64,000 nucleotides of DNA from Pratylenchus scribneri (taxonomy: Eukaryota; Nematoda; Chromadorea; Rhabditida; Pratylenchidae), in contig JAQSEB010000016.1 of NCBI GenBank assembly GCA_030063045.1, positions 2,046,001 to 2,110,000 of the forward strand. Direction: 5' to 3'. The notes below the pieces were generated by a model. The model had not been told where the DNA came from, did no database searches, and was given only the letters and a program-made list of their open reading frames with translations. Of the stretch, positions 63,701 through 64,000 are shown one piece after another (positions within the stretch are counted from its first letter, which is position 1; the number at the start of each line of letters is the position of its first letter). Both the position numbers and the translations under genes were made by a program.

Positions 63701-64000
63701 AAAGGCCGAAGAACGAAGGCGCCAGGAAGAGGAGGAGGAAAAACGAGCGGCTGAAGCGCGAAAGCGCAAGGAAGAAGAAAGAAGACGTAAAAATGAAGAG
63801 GCCGATCGTCGGGATCAGGAAGATGAGAGAAGAGAATTGGCAAAACGAGCTGAAGAGGAGAATAAACGAAGGAAAGGGGTGATGCCGGCAGATGATGAGG
63901 CAAAAACGAAGGTTAAACCAAAAAGTCAAGAAGATGGGCTGAAGAAACAAGAAGTGGATGAAATCAGAAAAAGGGATAAAGAAGAGGCGGAATTGAAGAA
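188..64000 (+). CDS. ttn-1: Giant nematode titin-like muscle protein, internal part of gene (about 70 exons)
   Basis: All coding exons in this window chain on the + strand with matching splice phases, so I read them as one gene, open at both window edges. Titin-family proteins are giant sarcomeric proteins that link filaments and act as molecular springs. What I see: two Ig-like domains (39201-41074), PEVK-like segments rich in P, E, V and K, thousands of residues of K/E/D/A/R helical sequence, and no transmembrane segment or enzyme motif. Nematode TTN-1 is known to combine Ig domains, PEVK/PEVT-like elastic regions and coiled-coil regions, which is why I choose it. The kinase and FnIII regions typical of the family are not in the window. 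The oddest feature is two large tandem exon arrays in different splice phases. Another giant filament protein is possible; the family name is an inference from architecture. Confidence 0.6.
887..1432 (+). CDS. Array A exon 1 (182 aa)
   Basis: First full unit. It has the rarer KTEELAKKK junction, KIAELTQMKPEPVP linker and a helix with a threonine (EKKKTDELAA). Nearly identical to unit 13. The intron before it is 115 nt. Confidence 0.85.
1548..2045 (+). CDS. Array A exon 2 (166 aa)
   Basis: Medium class: one helix repeat fewer than the 546-nt units. Carries QVVLPEQ instead of QAVLPEQ and a tyrosine in KKKMYDEKKK. Confidence 0.85.
2157..2441 (+). CDS. Array A exon 3, short form lacking RTVSD module (95 aa)
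   Basis: Reads ...PAPKTDDAQEKKKADDDKKK and then the donor. The RTVSD module, second linker and most of the C-terminal helix are deleted in frame. Same class as unit 6. Confidence 0.83.
2553..3050 (+). CDS. Array A exon 4 (166 aa)
   Basis: Starts ADELAKKKGEEEKKKAEE with K-to-G and AKEKADDD variants, and has PPVEVQ in the linker. Shares AKEKADDD and PPVEVQ with unit 7, so units 4 and 7 share recent ancestry. Confidence 0.84.
3161..3706 (+). CDS. Array A exon 5 (182 aa)
   Basis: Full-length unit with QVVLPEQ as in unit 2 and the MYDE helix; followed by a 111-nt intron. Confidence 0.85.
3818..4102 (+). CDS. Array A exon 6, short form lacking RTVSD module (95 aa)
   Basis: Second copy of the 285-nt class; DDAPEKKK replaces DDAQEKKK of unit 3. 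Frame is kept. Confidence 0.83.
4214..4759 (+). CDS. Array A exon 7 (182 aa)
   Basis: Shares AKEKADDD and PPVEVQ with unit 4 but has the long C-terminal helix with MYDE. Confidence 0.85.
4870..5367 (+). CDS. Array A exon 8 (166 aa)
   Basis: Acceptor context is CATTTAATTAATTATAG, a variant shared with units 10 and 15. Linker reads QQKMPPAEVQ instead of QQKVPP. Confidence 0.85.
5478..6023 (+). CDS. Array A exon 9 (182 aa)
   Basis: PPAKVQ replaces PPAEVQ. The helix carries the EKKKTDEL variant seen in units 1 and 13. Confidence 0.85.
6139..6684 (+). CDS. Array A exon 10 (182 aa)
   Basis: Starts ADELANKKAEDEK (K to N). Carries KMPP and MYDE; closely related to unit 15. Confidence 0.85.
6796..7293 (+). 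CDS. Array A exon 11 (166 aa)
   Basis: Medium-class unit with MYDE helix and the KIAELTQ linker. The intron after it starts GTGAGTAAAATAGC, one A shorter than most. Confidence 0.85.
7404..7949 (+). CDS. Array A exon 12 (182 aa)
   Basis: Carries PSEVEM instead of PSDVEM and ends EDNKKK. The following intron is 114 nt, the only one of that length. Confidence 0.85.
8064..8609 (+). CDS. Array A exon 13 (182 aa)
   Basis: Near copy of unit 1 (KTEEL start, TDELAA helix, EDNKKK end) with MEDE replacing the last MDDE. Confidence 0.85.
8725..9222 (+). CDS. Array A exon 14 (166 aa)
   Basis: Medium-class unit; C-terminal helix matches unit 4 while the linker matches unit 1, so it looks like a recombinant of the two types. 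Confidence 0.85.
9338..9883 (+). CDS. Array A exon 15 (182 aa)
   Basis: Related to unit 10 (KMPP, MYDE, same acceptor variant) but without the ANKK change. Confidence 0.85.
9995..10492 (+). CDS. Array A exon 16 (166 aa)
   Basis: KTEEL junction as in units 1 and 13, then a shortened helix beginning EMAKKKMDDEKKK. Confidence 0.85.
10604..11150 (+). CDS. Array A exon 17, 547 nt, frameshifted by one extra A
   Basis: Using the standard acceptor, codon 8 is followed by AGC and then TGA, because the sequence has AAGAAAAGC where the other units have AAGAAAGC (10621-10632). The exon is 547 nt, one more than its class. A CAG at 10614-10616 could act as an acceptor; starting at 10617 gives 534 nt and restores the frame through the whole unit. 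Skipping the exon would also keep the frame, since its neighbours are phase 0-0. A one-base assembly error in the A-rich run is the plain alternative. Confidence 0.7.
11266..11670 (+). CDS. Array A exon 18, 135-aa form without RTVSD module
   Basis: The linker joins directly EPTQMKPEPAPKPSDVEM, as if a deletion ran between the two QMKPEPAPK-coding segments of a full unit. Also PPSEVLAV and a methionine in EDDMKK. Confidence 0.84.
11786..12331 (+). CDS. Array A exon 19 (182 aa)
   Basis: EEENKKAEE start and KKKMDGEKKK helix, as in the frameshifted unit 17, but without the extra base: an intact sister copy. Confidence 0.85.
12447..12851 (+). CDS. Array A exon 20, 135-aa form
   Basis: Appears identical to unit 18, 1181 bp downstream; product of a two-unit block duplication. 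Confidence 0.84.
12967..13512 (+). CDS. Array A exon 21 (182 aa)
   Basis: Carries ENKK near the start and LAAMKKMDDE in the helix; the same pair of changes recurs in unit 27. Confidence 0.85.
13623..14168 (+). CDS. Array A exon 22 (182 aa)
   Basis: Distinct linker KISEQTQ and two asparagine changes, EMANKKAED and AAKNKMED. Confidence 0.85.
14284..14829 (+). CDS. Array A exon 23 (182 aa)
   Basis: PPVEVQ, KISEPTQ, EPALKPSD and LATKKKMDDE together define a subfamily with units 24 and (partly) 25. Confidence 0.85.
14941..15486 (+). CDS. Array A exon 24 (182 aa)
   Basis: Same subfamily as unit 23 and nearly identical; starts ADESAKKK. Confidence 0.85.
15598..16143 (+). CDS. Array A exon 25 (182 aa)
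   Basis: ADESAKKK start; KPELAPK replaces KPEPAPK in the first linker; ALKPSD and LATKKK retained from units 23-24. Confidence 0.85.
16255..16800 (+). CDS. Array A exon 26 (182 aa)
   Basis: Front half like unit 25, back half like units 29-30, so probably a recombinant. Followed by the unusual 180-nt intron. Confidence 0.85.
16981..17526 (+). CDS. Array A exon 27 (182 aa)
   Basis: Start chosen at the second of two identical acceptors (16980). Using the first (16915) would give six codons and then TAA. Internally like unit 21. Confidence 0.83.
17642..18187 (+). CDS. Array A exon 28 (182 aa)
   Basis: Combines EPALKPSD of units 23-25 with the MDGEKKK helix of units 17 and 19. Confidence 0.85.
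18303..18848 (+). CDS. Array A exon 29 (182 aa)
   Basis: Consensus protein. Its preceding intron has AATAAAATTT where others have AATAACATTT. Confidence 0.85.
18964..19509 (+). CDS. Array A exon 30 (182 aa)
   Basis: Consensus protein. The intron before it has ATATATAAGAAGC, a variant shared with the intron before unit 28. Confidence 0.85.
19625..20170 (+). CDS. Array A exon 31 (182 aa)
   Basis: Last full regular unit; ends with the MEDE helix and a 111-nt intron. Confidence 0.85.
20282..21016 (+). CDS. Array A terminal exon 32 (245 aa), fusion to R/K/E coiled-coil block
   Basis: Begins as a normal unit (with KKTDDDKKK and KTYDAQ changes) through the RTVSD module, then leaves the array after EDKAKAEAQ. 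It continues into PTEVQTLLPDQKIQQKQN and a charged helical block (DEKKRKEEEEMKKRADEAKKRRDE, split here by eye) ending ADEAKK|GTTAGT. The helical block recurs at the 3' ends of the exons at 41593-43959 and 57793-58727. Confidence 0.83.
21017..22179 (+). other. Intron, 1163 nt
   Basis: Very AT-rich, no convincing coding frame. An 8-bp inverted repeat (AGGTTAAG / CTTAACCT) lies near 21220-21245. Nothing else seen. Confidence 0.75.
22180..22969 (+). CDS. Exon E33, charged helix block MDEM...DKSKGDEL
   Basis: Acceptor TTATTTCAG; first codons ACA ATG GAT GAA ATG. Encodes about 263 residues: helix MDEMVRRREEAKKKKEEDE, the VDTTVKKFKLDEEKPP linker, a K/E spacer, then GIRPEDEKKAEEDEAKAKMD and the module that fills array B (ARKRKEKALAKEEEE, RRKSIEDKRLAEQKA). 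Ends in phase 1 at CTAG|GTAAGA. Related exons start at 44368 and 59612. Likely coiled coil or single alpha helix. Confidence 0.82.
23055..24227 (+). CDS. Exon E34, RTVSD module, tandem K/E/A helix, then non-repetitive beta-like region
   Basis: Phase 1 start (EAIVDDGKKKKKRTVSDIKE), the same start as every array B unit. Residues about 55-235 are tandem EDEKKKADELAAKKKM helices (DNA 23220-23740). The last 150 residues change character: KEVSLDFDMNPAAKLTNIPF, an FNLTLFEGAFDRDAFCEI segment, KIGIGVSFNKDMKINEVDL, then SKKKTVRRRKHDSLDVMRP. That part looks folded and is not recognised. Ends phase 1 at ATGG|GTGAGT. Confidence 0.82.
24228..24578 (+). other. Intron, 351 nt
   Basis: AT-rich, acceptor AATTCCAG; nothing else seen. 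Confidence 0.7.
24579..24799 (+). CDS. Exon E35, acidic region with beta-like strands
   Basis: Phase 1 in, phase 0 out. Encodes about 74 residues beginning GTQYLNVFIDIEAGEE and including ERMDLDVRFEEMKQDEGVEA. Acidic, non-repetitive; alternating hydrophobics resemble the motif in the entry exon. Ends SPTIQ|GTTGGT. Confidence 0.75.
24923..25055 (+). CDS. Exon E36, short helix plus proline run
   Basis: Starts NIEEMVRLEKLKKQMKDKEE after acceptor ATACTAG and ends with MPTPPPPPIESTETVVPDE. Phase 0 in, phase 1 out (GAGG|GTAAGA). The poly-proline stretch could bind SH3, WW or profilin domains; this is speculative. Confidence 0.72.
25056..25907 (+). other. Intron, 852 nt, with a GC-richer island
   Basis: Outer parts are AT-rich. 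From about 25410 to 25830 the composition shifts to clearly higher GC, with GCGCGATATCGCCG-like and GGGCCCC sequence, unlike every other intron here. It contains a 7-bp hairpin arm pair AAGAAGC/GCTTCTT near 25553-25580. It might hold an alternative exon, a regulatory element or a small RNA. Confidence 0.6.
25734..25822 (+). CDS. Possible alternative last exon inside intron
   Basis: After TTTTGAAG (acceptor AG at 25733) a phase-1 frame matching E36 reads GEKQEKWQQQLIRKLEEEYK and ends DKEPFF before TAA at 25820. The helical, E/K/Q-rich character fits the rest of the gene, and no GT donor precedes the stop, so it could only be a terminal exon. No AATAAA signal is visible nearby. It may be chance. 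Confidence 0.22.
25908..25934 (+). CDS. Candidate 27-nt microexon E37
   Basis: Flanked by CATTTCAG and GTTTGT. It is phase 1-1 and would add ETLIAEEAA plus the shared glycine or glutamate codon. Skipping it joins E36 directly to E38 in frame, so it may be a cassette exon. Support is only the splice sites and phase. Confidence 0.4.
25935..26445 (+). other. Intron, 511 nt
   Basis: AT-rich, ends ATTTTAG. Nothing else supported. Confidence 0.6.
26446..38309 (+). CDS. Giant exon E38, 11.9 kb, four families of charged protein repeats
   Basis: One uninterrupted frame of about 3,954 codons, phase 1 in (TTTTAG acceptor at 26445) and phase 0 out (GAAAAG|GTACCT at 38309). In order: a short non-repetitive start (INVQLEKAMERNGAQIVVQF); about 33 copies of a roughly 30-residue repeat with core FDEEGKSGFKAKIPKKS (26950-30110); S/K/D repeats of the SDESGKSDKLAKDKSMDEK type (30190-31990 and about 33900-36890); eight 19-residue EGIQTEMPEIDQKPKPDIS repeats (32050-32510); a KDGDKTAVSDKE segment (32730-33030); PKIDENAESKLEPPID repeats (36955-37850); and a non-repetitive C-terminal 130 residues with beta-like strands. 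The track is highly charged, poor in aromatics and cysteine, and probably extended or helical. No enzyme motif. An exon this long is exceptional for a nematode. Confidence 0.88.
26950..30115 (+). repeat. KSGFKAK repeat region, about 33 copies
   Basis: Each copy of about 28-34 residues reads (K/M)EEK.FDEE.KSGFKAKI.KKS.KEDE. Spacing is irregular because a KEEDE linker of variable length separates copies. Two neighbouring copies near 28115-28300 are almost identical (SGRDDYEIPGKEEKTF), so duplication is recent in places. Function unknown. Confidence 0.85.
30190..31990 (+). repeat. S/K/D-rich degenerate repeat, first block
   Basis: Degenerate repeats of about 26-32 residues with core KLAKDKSMDEKQKDELESK.KSDE. 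Serine spacing next to K and D suggests many possible kinase sites. The family resumes at about 33900. Confidence 0.75.
32050..32510 (+). repeat. Eight 57-bp tandem repeats, EGIQTEMPEIDQKPKPDIS
   Basis: Copies are nearly perfect at DNA level, spaced exactly 57 bp, from about 32057 (RIQTEM) through seven GIQTEM copies. A degenerate ninth follows (EACQTDWTEIEE, 32510-32540). The GIQTE core fits the IQ(T/V) anchor of LC8 dynein-light-chain binding motifs. Few third-position differences between copies indicate recent expansion. Confidence 0.9.
33900..36890 (+). repeat. S/K/D-rich degenerate repeat, second block
   Basis: Same KLAKDQSMDEKQKDEMESK family as the first block, interrupted at about 35470-35930 by a less regular charged stretch. 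The split of one family around the 57-bp repeats suggests insertion of the latter into an older array, or a duplication spanning both. Confidence 0.72.
36955..37850 (+). repeat. PKIDENAESKLEPPID repeats
   Basis: About 18-20-residue repeats alternating PKIDENAESKL and PPIDGK. They are richer in P, I and L than neighbouring repeats and resemble a PEVK/PEVT-type elastic segment. Confidence 0.7.
38310..38664 (+). other. Intron, 355 nt
   Basis: Holds a 10-bp perfect inverted repeat, TCTCTATTAG at 38372-38381 and CTAATAGAGA at 38443-38452, enclosing a short CCTTTTGAAAGG palindrome. Possibly a small structured element or MITE relic; no terminal target duplication was identified. Confidence 0.6.
38665..39154 (+). 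CDS. Exon E39, acidic helix then non-repetitive linker before Ig domain
   Basis: Starts EKPAKVDGEIAIEGAEESAD after TTATTCGAG (an alternative acceptor three bases later keeps frame). About 163 residues, ending EIFDWEQN. The central part SIEVLLVDRQFQMERLSPIF and KSVRFNLEGAEQFSYSI looks folded. Phase 0 in, phase 1 out (AATG|GTGAAC). Confidence 0.72.
39201..39307 (+). CDS. Exon E40, first half of Ig-like domain 1
   Basis: Reads VQTLPPRFETKEKEILAKID (first residue split by the intron) and ends LIQLKLHSAVEPK|GTAAGC. The PPRF start and the alternating LIQLKLH strand fit A and B strands of an I-set Ig domain. The B-strand cysteine is absent (LH in its place). Confidence 0.68.
39308..39924 (+). other. 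Intron, 617 nt
   Basis: AT-rich; splits Ig-like domain 1. Acceptor context is TTTACAAAG. Nothing else seen. Confidence 0.65.
39925..40113 (+). CDS. Exon E41, second half of Ig-like domain 1
   Basis: Reads MSIYHNNAHLTEDKEKFRFL and later KTMEGEYVFIASNIEGYDEA. The C-strand (usual .WYHN) is SIYHNN and the F-strand (usual G.Y.C.A.N.G) is GEYVFIASNIEG: the pattern is clear, but tryptophan and cysteine are replaced. Phase 0 on both sides. Joined with E40 the domain is about 97 residues, normal for an I-set Ig. Confidence 0.78.
40200..40400 (+). CDS. Exon E42, linker and first half of Ig-like domain 2
   Basis: Linker AIEPSLPAALAPINEDRAPH, then PPPIIDIDPGQLDQKLNFRI and EGDPLPHSEVYIERNEQVIP. The EGDPLP turn is typical of titin-type Ig domains (G.P.P). 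Donor AAG|GTTTTT is weak but the phase fits. Confidence 0.75.
40401..40911 (+). other. Intron, 511 nt
   Basis: AT-rich, splits Ig-like domain 2; acceptor AATGTTCAG. Nothing else seen. Confidence 0.65.
40912..41074 (+). CDS. Exon E43, second half of Ig-like domain 2
   Basis: Reads LKINRVSGQQQIDVEIALKR, then KNGDQIVLHAINVFGEVKSK and KVRIVKKPKN. GDQIVLHAINVFGE matches the Ig F-G hairpin (G.Y.C.A.N..G) with L in place of cysteine. Phase 0 in, phase 1 out. Confidence 0.78.
41223..41410 (+). CDS. Exon E44, short linker and charged helix
   Basis: Reads GKVLIIGLEDRKVLRQIEGE, then a charged helix and EKQKKKKKVPGALFIPK. Phase 1 in, phase 0 out (AAA|GTATGG). The intron after it is only 49 nt. Confidence 0.72.
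41460..41546 (+). CDS. Exon E45, 29 codons
   Basis: EINSLYGDPSVKVSPKEAEG followed by PSKVGDEIT. Phase 0-0. Followed by a 46-nt intron, about the minimum for nematodes. Retention would meet a TGA. Confidence 0.68.
41593..43959 (+). CDS. Exon E46, 789-aa charged exon with four RTVSD-type modules
   Basis: Phase 0-0. The K/E-rich start leads to four spaced copies of the signature module: KKKKRTVSDIPEDK, KKKRTVSDIKADK, KKKKRTISDIKADK and KKKKRTVSDIKADKDK. Between copies 1 and 2 lies a distinct helical segment, ENWEQVERLKRQSQLDKVDL then IDRLRTLEGFLAHHEEINLP, less charged and perhaps a true folded helix bundle or binding site. The 3' third repeats the GIRPEDEKKAEE/array B helix and the ADEAKKRRDESLAKKKA block shared with exons 20282-21016 and 57793-58727. 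This exon may approximate the ancestral, unexpanded form of both arrays. Confidence 0.85.
43960..44367 (+). other. Intron, 408 nt, with hairpin-forming element
   Basis: At 44117-44171 an 8-bp arm pair TAGGATTA/TAATCCTA encloses GGATA/TATCC, in a GC-richer patch of an AT-rich intron. Function unknown. Confidence 0.6.
44368..44638 (+). CDS. Exon E47, MDEM helix block
   Basis: TMDEMARRREEAKKKKEEDE through VDTTVKKYKLDEEKPPTTKK and DKGESG|. Second copy of the block that opens E33 and the exon at 59612. Phase 0 in, phase 1 out (TCAG|GTGGGTAG); this donor is repeated through array B. Confidence 0.82.
44748..45326 (+). CDS. Array B exon 1 (193 aa)
   Basis: Variant marks: MKASKKGIRP (S for G) and AAMRKVKDGQ. 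Acceptor TTTTTAG. Confidence 0.85.
45437..46015 (+). CDS. Array B exon 2 (193 aa)
   Basis: Preceded by a divergent intron ending CTTTTTTTAAG (AAG acceptor). Carries ALDKEEEE instead of ALAKEEEE. Confidence 0.83.
46122..46700 (+). CDS. Array B exon 3 (193 aa)
   Basis: Type with AESGEEPSSTFTIKKTGDK, ESALPMEE and KMNELA. Repeated at units 5, 7, 10, 13 and 18. Confidence 0.86.
46807..47385 (+). CDS. Array B exon 4 (193 aa)
   Basis: KKKLTVSD replaces KKKRTVSD, removing the arginine three residues before the serine. ALDKEEEE type. Confidence 0.86.
47492..48070 (+). CDS. Array B exon 5 (193 aa)
   Basis: Appears identical by eye to unit 3, 1370 bp upstream. Confidence 0.86.
48177..48755 (+). CDS. 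Array B exon 6 (193 aa)
   Basis: Appears identical by eye to unit 4, including the LTVSD change. Confidence 0.86.
48862..49440 (+). CDS. Array B exon 7 (193 aa)
   Basis: Unit 3 type, distinguished by GTGGATACTACAGTG near its 3' end, a variant also found in units 15 and 19. Confidence 0.86.
49547..50125 (+). CDS. Array B exon 8 (193 aa)
   Basis: KKAAEKLSPDEEK and AAMRKVKDGQ; 3' half like unit 1. Followed by the divergent AAG-acceptor intron. Confidence 0.86.
50236..50814 (+). CDS. Array B exon 9 (193 aa)
   Basis: Copy of unit 2 with the same TTTAAG acceptor, 4799 bp downstream. Confidence 0.84.
50921..51499 (+). CDS. Array B exon 10 (193 aa)
   Basis: Unit 3 type. Confidence 0.86.
51606..52184 (+). 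CDS. Array B exon 11 (193 aa)
   Basis: Recombinant: LTVSD and SASPMEE front as in unit 4, KMNELA and ADAAMKKA back as in unit 3. Confidence 0.86.
52291..52875 (+). CDS. Array B exon 12 (195 aa)
   Basis: Two extra codons (ESALKSPMEE) and a VDTRVKKF change shared only with unit 17. Confidence 0.86.
52982..53560 (+). CDS. Array B exon 13 (193 aa)
   Basis: Unit 3 type with synonymous marks CACCAGAGG and AAAGCCGGC, shared with unit 18. Confidence 0.86.
53667..54251 (+). CDS. Array B exon 14 (195 aa)
   Basis: RTVSEIKEDK (D to E) and ALKSPMEE; otherwise ALDKEEEE type. Confidence 0.86.
54358..54936 (+). CDS. Array B exon 15 (193 aa)
   Basis: Front like unit 3 (STFTIKKTGDK), back like unit 19 (KMDELA, EAEAAMKKA). 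Confidence 0.86.
55043..55621 (+). CDS. Array B exon 16 (193 aa)
   Basis: LTVSD version of unit 8 (KKAAEKLSPDEEK, MRKVKDGQ), 5496 bp downstream of it. Confidence 0.86.
55732..56310 (+). CDS. Array B exon 17 (193 aa)
   Basis: Follows the divergent TTTAAG intron, as units 2 and 9 do. Carries EATAKMDEL (K to T) and the VDTRVKKF mark of unit 12. Confidence 0.84.
56417..56995 (+). CDS. Array B exon 18 (193 aa)
   Basis: Unit 13 copy; acceptor is TTTACAG rather than TTTTCAG. Confidence 0.86.
57102..57686 (+). CDS. Array B exon 19 (195 aa)
   Basis: ALKSPMEE front with the ALAKEEEE, EAEAAMKKA back of unit 15. Confidence 0.86.
57793..58727 (+). CDS. Array B terminal exon 20 (about 311 aa), fused to R/K/E block
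   Basis: Starts as an array unit but lacks two codons in the module (EDKAEAGEE) and has GFRPEDEK. After KAKNGQEKVD it leaves the array into ILKEHSDQLKPEKSELTKD, DEVKGKKEPTSLMKKKMAEE and the RADEAKKRRDESLAKEKA block, ending DEAKR|GTAAGT in phase 0. Same 3' block as array A unit 32 and E46. Confidence 0.85.
58728..59611 (+). other. Intron, 884 nt, containing an AT-rich minisatellite
   Basis: Acceptor is TTATTTTTTAG before GCA ATG GAT GAG. Most of the intron is the repeat described separately; no coding frame. Confidence 0.75.
58860..59540 (+). repeat. AT-rich minisatellite, ACACATTTTTCTTAGTTAAACG type
   Basis: Degenerate repeats of roughly 20-45 bp, with GAAAACACATTTTTCTTAG alternating with AAAATACATTTTTATTTAAA. 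Many copies end in TTTTTCTTAG, which resembles a nematode 3' splice site. Confidence 0.85.
59612..60383 (+). CDS. Exon E68, MDEM helix block plus array-B-like module
   Basis: AMDEMAKRREDAKKNKEEDE opens it (third copy of the E33/E47 block), then KTEEPSSAFTFKKPGDKIDE and the complete array B helix, ending DKGESG| with the array B donor. Phase 0 in, phase 1 out. It joins the MDEM block and the array B module in one exon, as E33 does. Confidence 0.84.
60490..64000 (+). CDS. Exon E69, long R/K/E coiled-coil or single-alpha-helix exon, open at window end
   Basis: Acceptor CTGTTTTCAG, then EAVVDDGKKKKKRTVSDIKE (last RTVSD module) and ALKSPMEEKLVKIPAKKKT. From about 60700 the frame is almost only E, K, R, D, A and Q to base 64000 without a stop (at least 1,170 codons). 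Four related blocks (starts near 60742, 61069, 61549 and 61867) repeat KKFEEQKRKADEDRKRREEE, an NERIQRKKQREEARKLEDEE segment and KAAEEKKRKDDEMKAKQAEE. After 62160 repeats of KRREEERKRKEEEE type dominate. The i,i+4 E/K/R pattern with few hydrophobic a/d positions favours a single alpha helix over a coiled coil. Confidence 0.85.
60742..62160 (+). repeat. Four related charged protein-repeat blocks, some truncated
   Basis: Copies begin DKKFEEQKQKADEE, DKKFEEQKRKADED, ENKFEEQKRKAEEE and DKKFEEQKRKADED. The first, third and fourth run about 290-310 bp. The second breaks off after about 130 bp into a stretch carrying KKTKDGQEKMDATLMKEKFD, a decayed relic of the VDTTVKKF linker. Confidence 0.7.

Noticed and set aside
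1173..63950. Very many open frames on the - strand, some over 400 codons (for example 62392-63903)
   Set aside because: They mirror the K/E/R-rich coding strand: AAG, GAA and similar codons give CTT and TTC on the opposite strand, which rarely form stops. The translations are F/S/L-rich low complexity, and their boundaries follow the exon repeats.

Overview
The window looks like the interior of one giant multi-exon gene on the + strand of a nematode. The coding strand is AT- and purine-rich. Introns are very AT-rich and some are minimal (46 and 49 nt). 3' splice sites fit the nematode TTTTCAG-type consensus, and splice phases agree from one proposed exon to the next across the whole 64 kb. 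No start codon context, stop codon, promoter of the gene or 3' end is visible: the gene enters at the left edge and is still open at base 64000. I assemble about 70 exons with roughly 51.7 kb of coding sequence (about 17,200 residues). The product combines PEVK-like segments, very long K/E/D/A-rich helical or coiled-coil segments and two degenerate immunoglobulin (I-set-like) domains. That matches the nematode titin family (TTN-1) better than anything else I know, but the assignment rests on architecture, not on a search. The species is not determined; an AT-rich clade IV nematode would fit. Layout: 188-771 is an entry exon with a duplicated beta-like motif. 887-21016 is array A: 32 tandem exon+intron units, mostly 546 nt exons with 110-115 nt introns, all in phase 0-0, each encoding charged helix, PEVK-like linker, a KKKKRTVSD module, PEVK-like linker and charged helix. 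22180-26445 holds smaller exons. 26446-38309 is one 11.9 kb exon built of four different families of short protein repeats, including eight 57-bp repeats whose core looks like an LC8 (dynein light chain) binding motif. 38665-41546 holds small exons with two Ig-like domains. 41593-43959 is a long charged exon that reuses the RTVSD module. 44748-58727 is array B: 20 tandem exon units of 579-585 nt (the last 935 nt), all in phase 1-1, so it is a second, independent exon amplification. 59612-64000 ends in a long R/K/E coiled-coil or single-alpha-helix exon. How the parts may work together (inference): two arrays of frame-neutral exons would let copy-number change or alternative splicing adjust the length of a muscle spring without breaking the frame. 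A signature RTVSD site occurs about 54 times and could be a distributed phosphorylation site. Sites of special interest are a frameshifted array exon with a possible built-in splice rescue, a duplicated splice acceptor, mosaic higher-order repeats showing ongoing unequal recombination, and a GC-richer island inside one intron.
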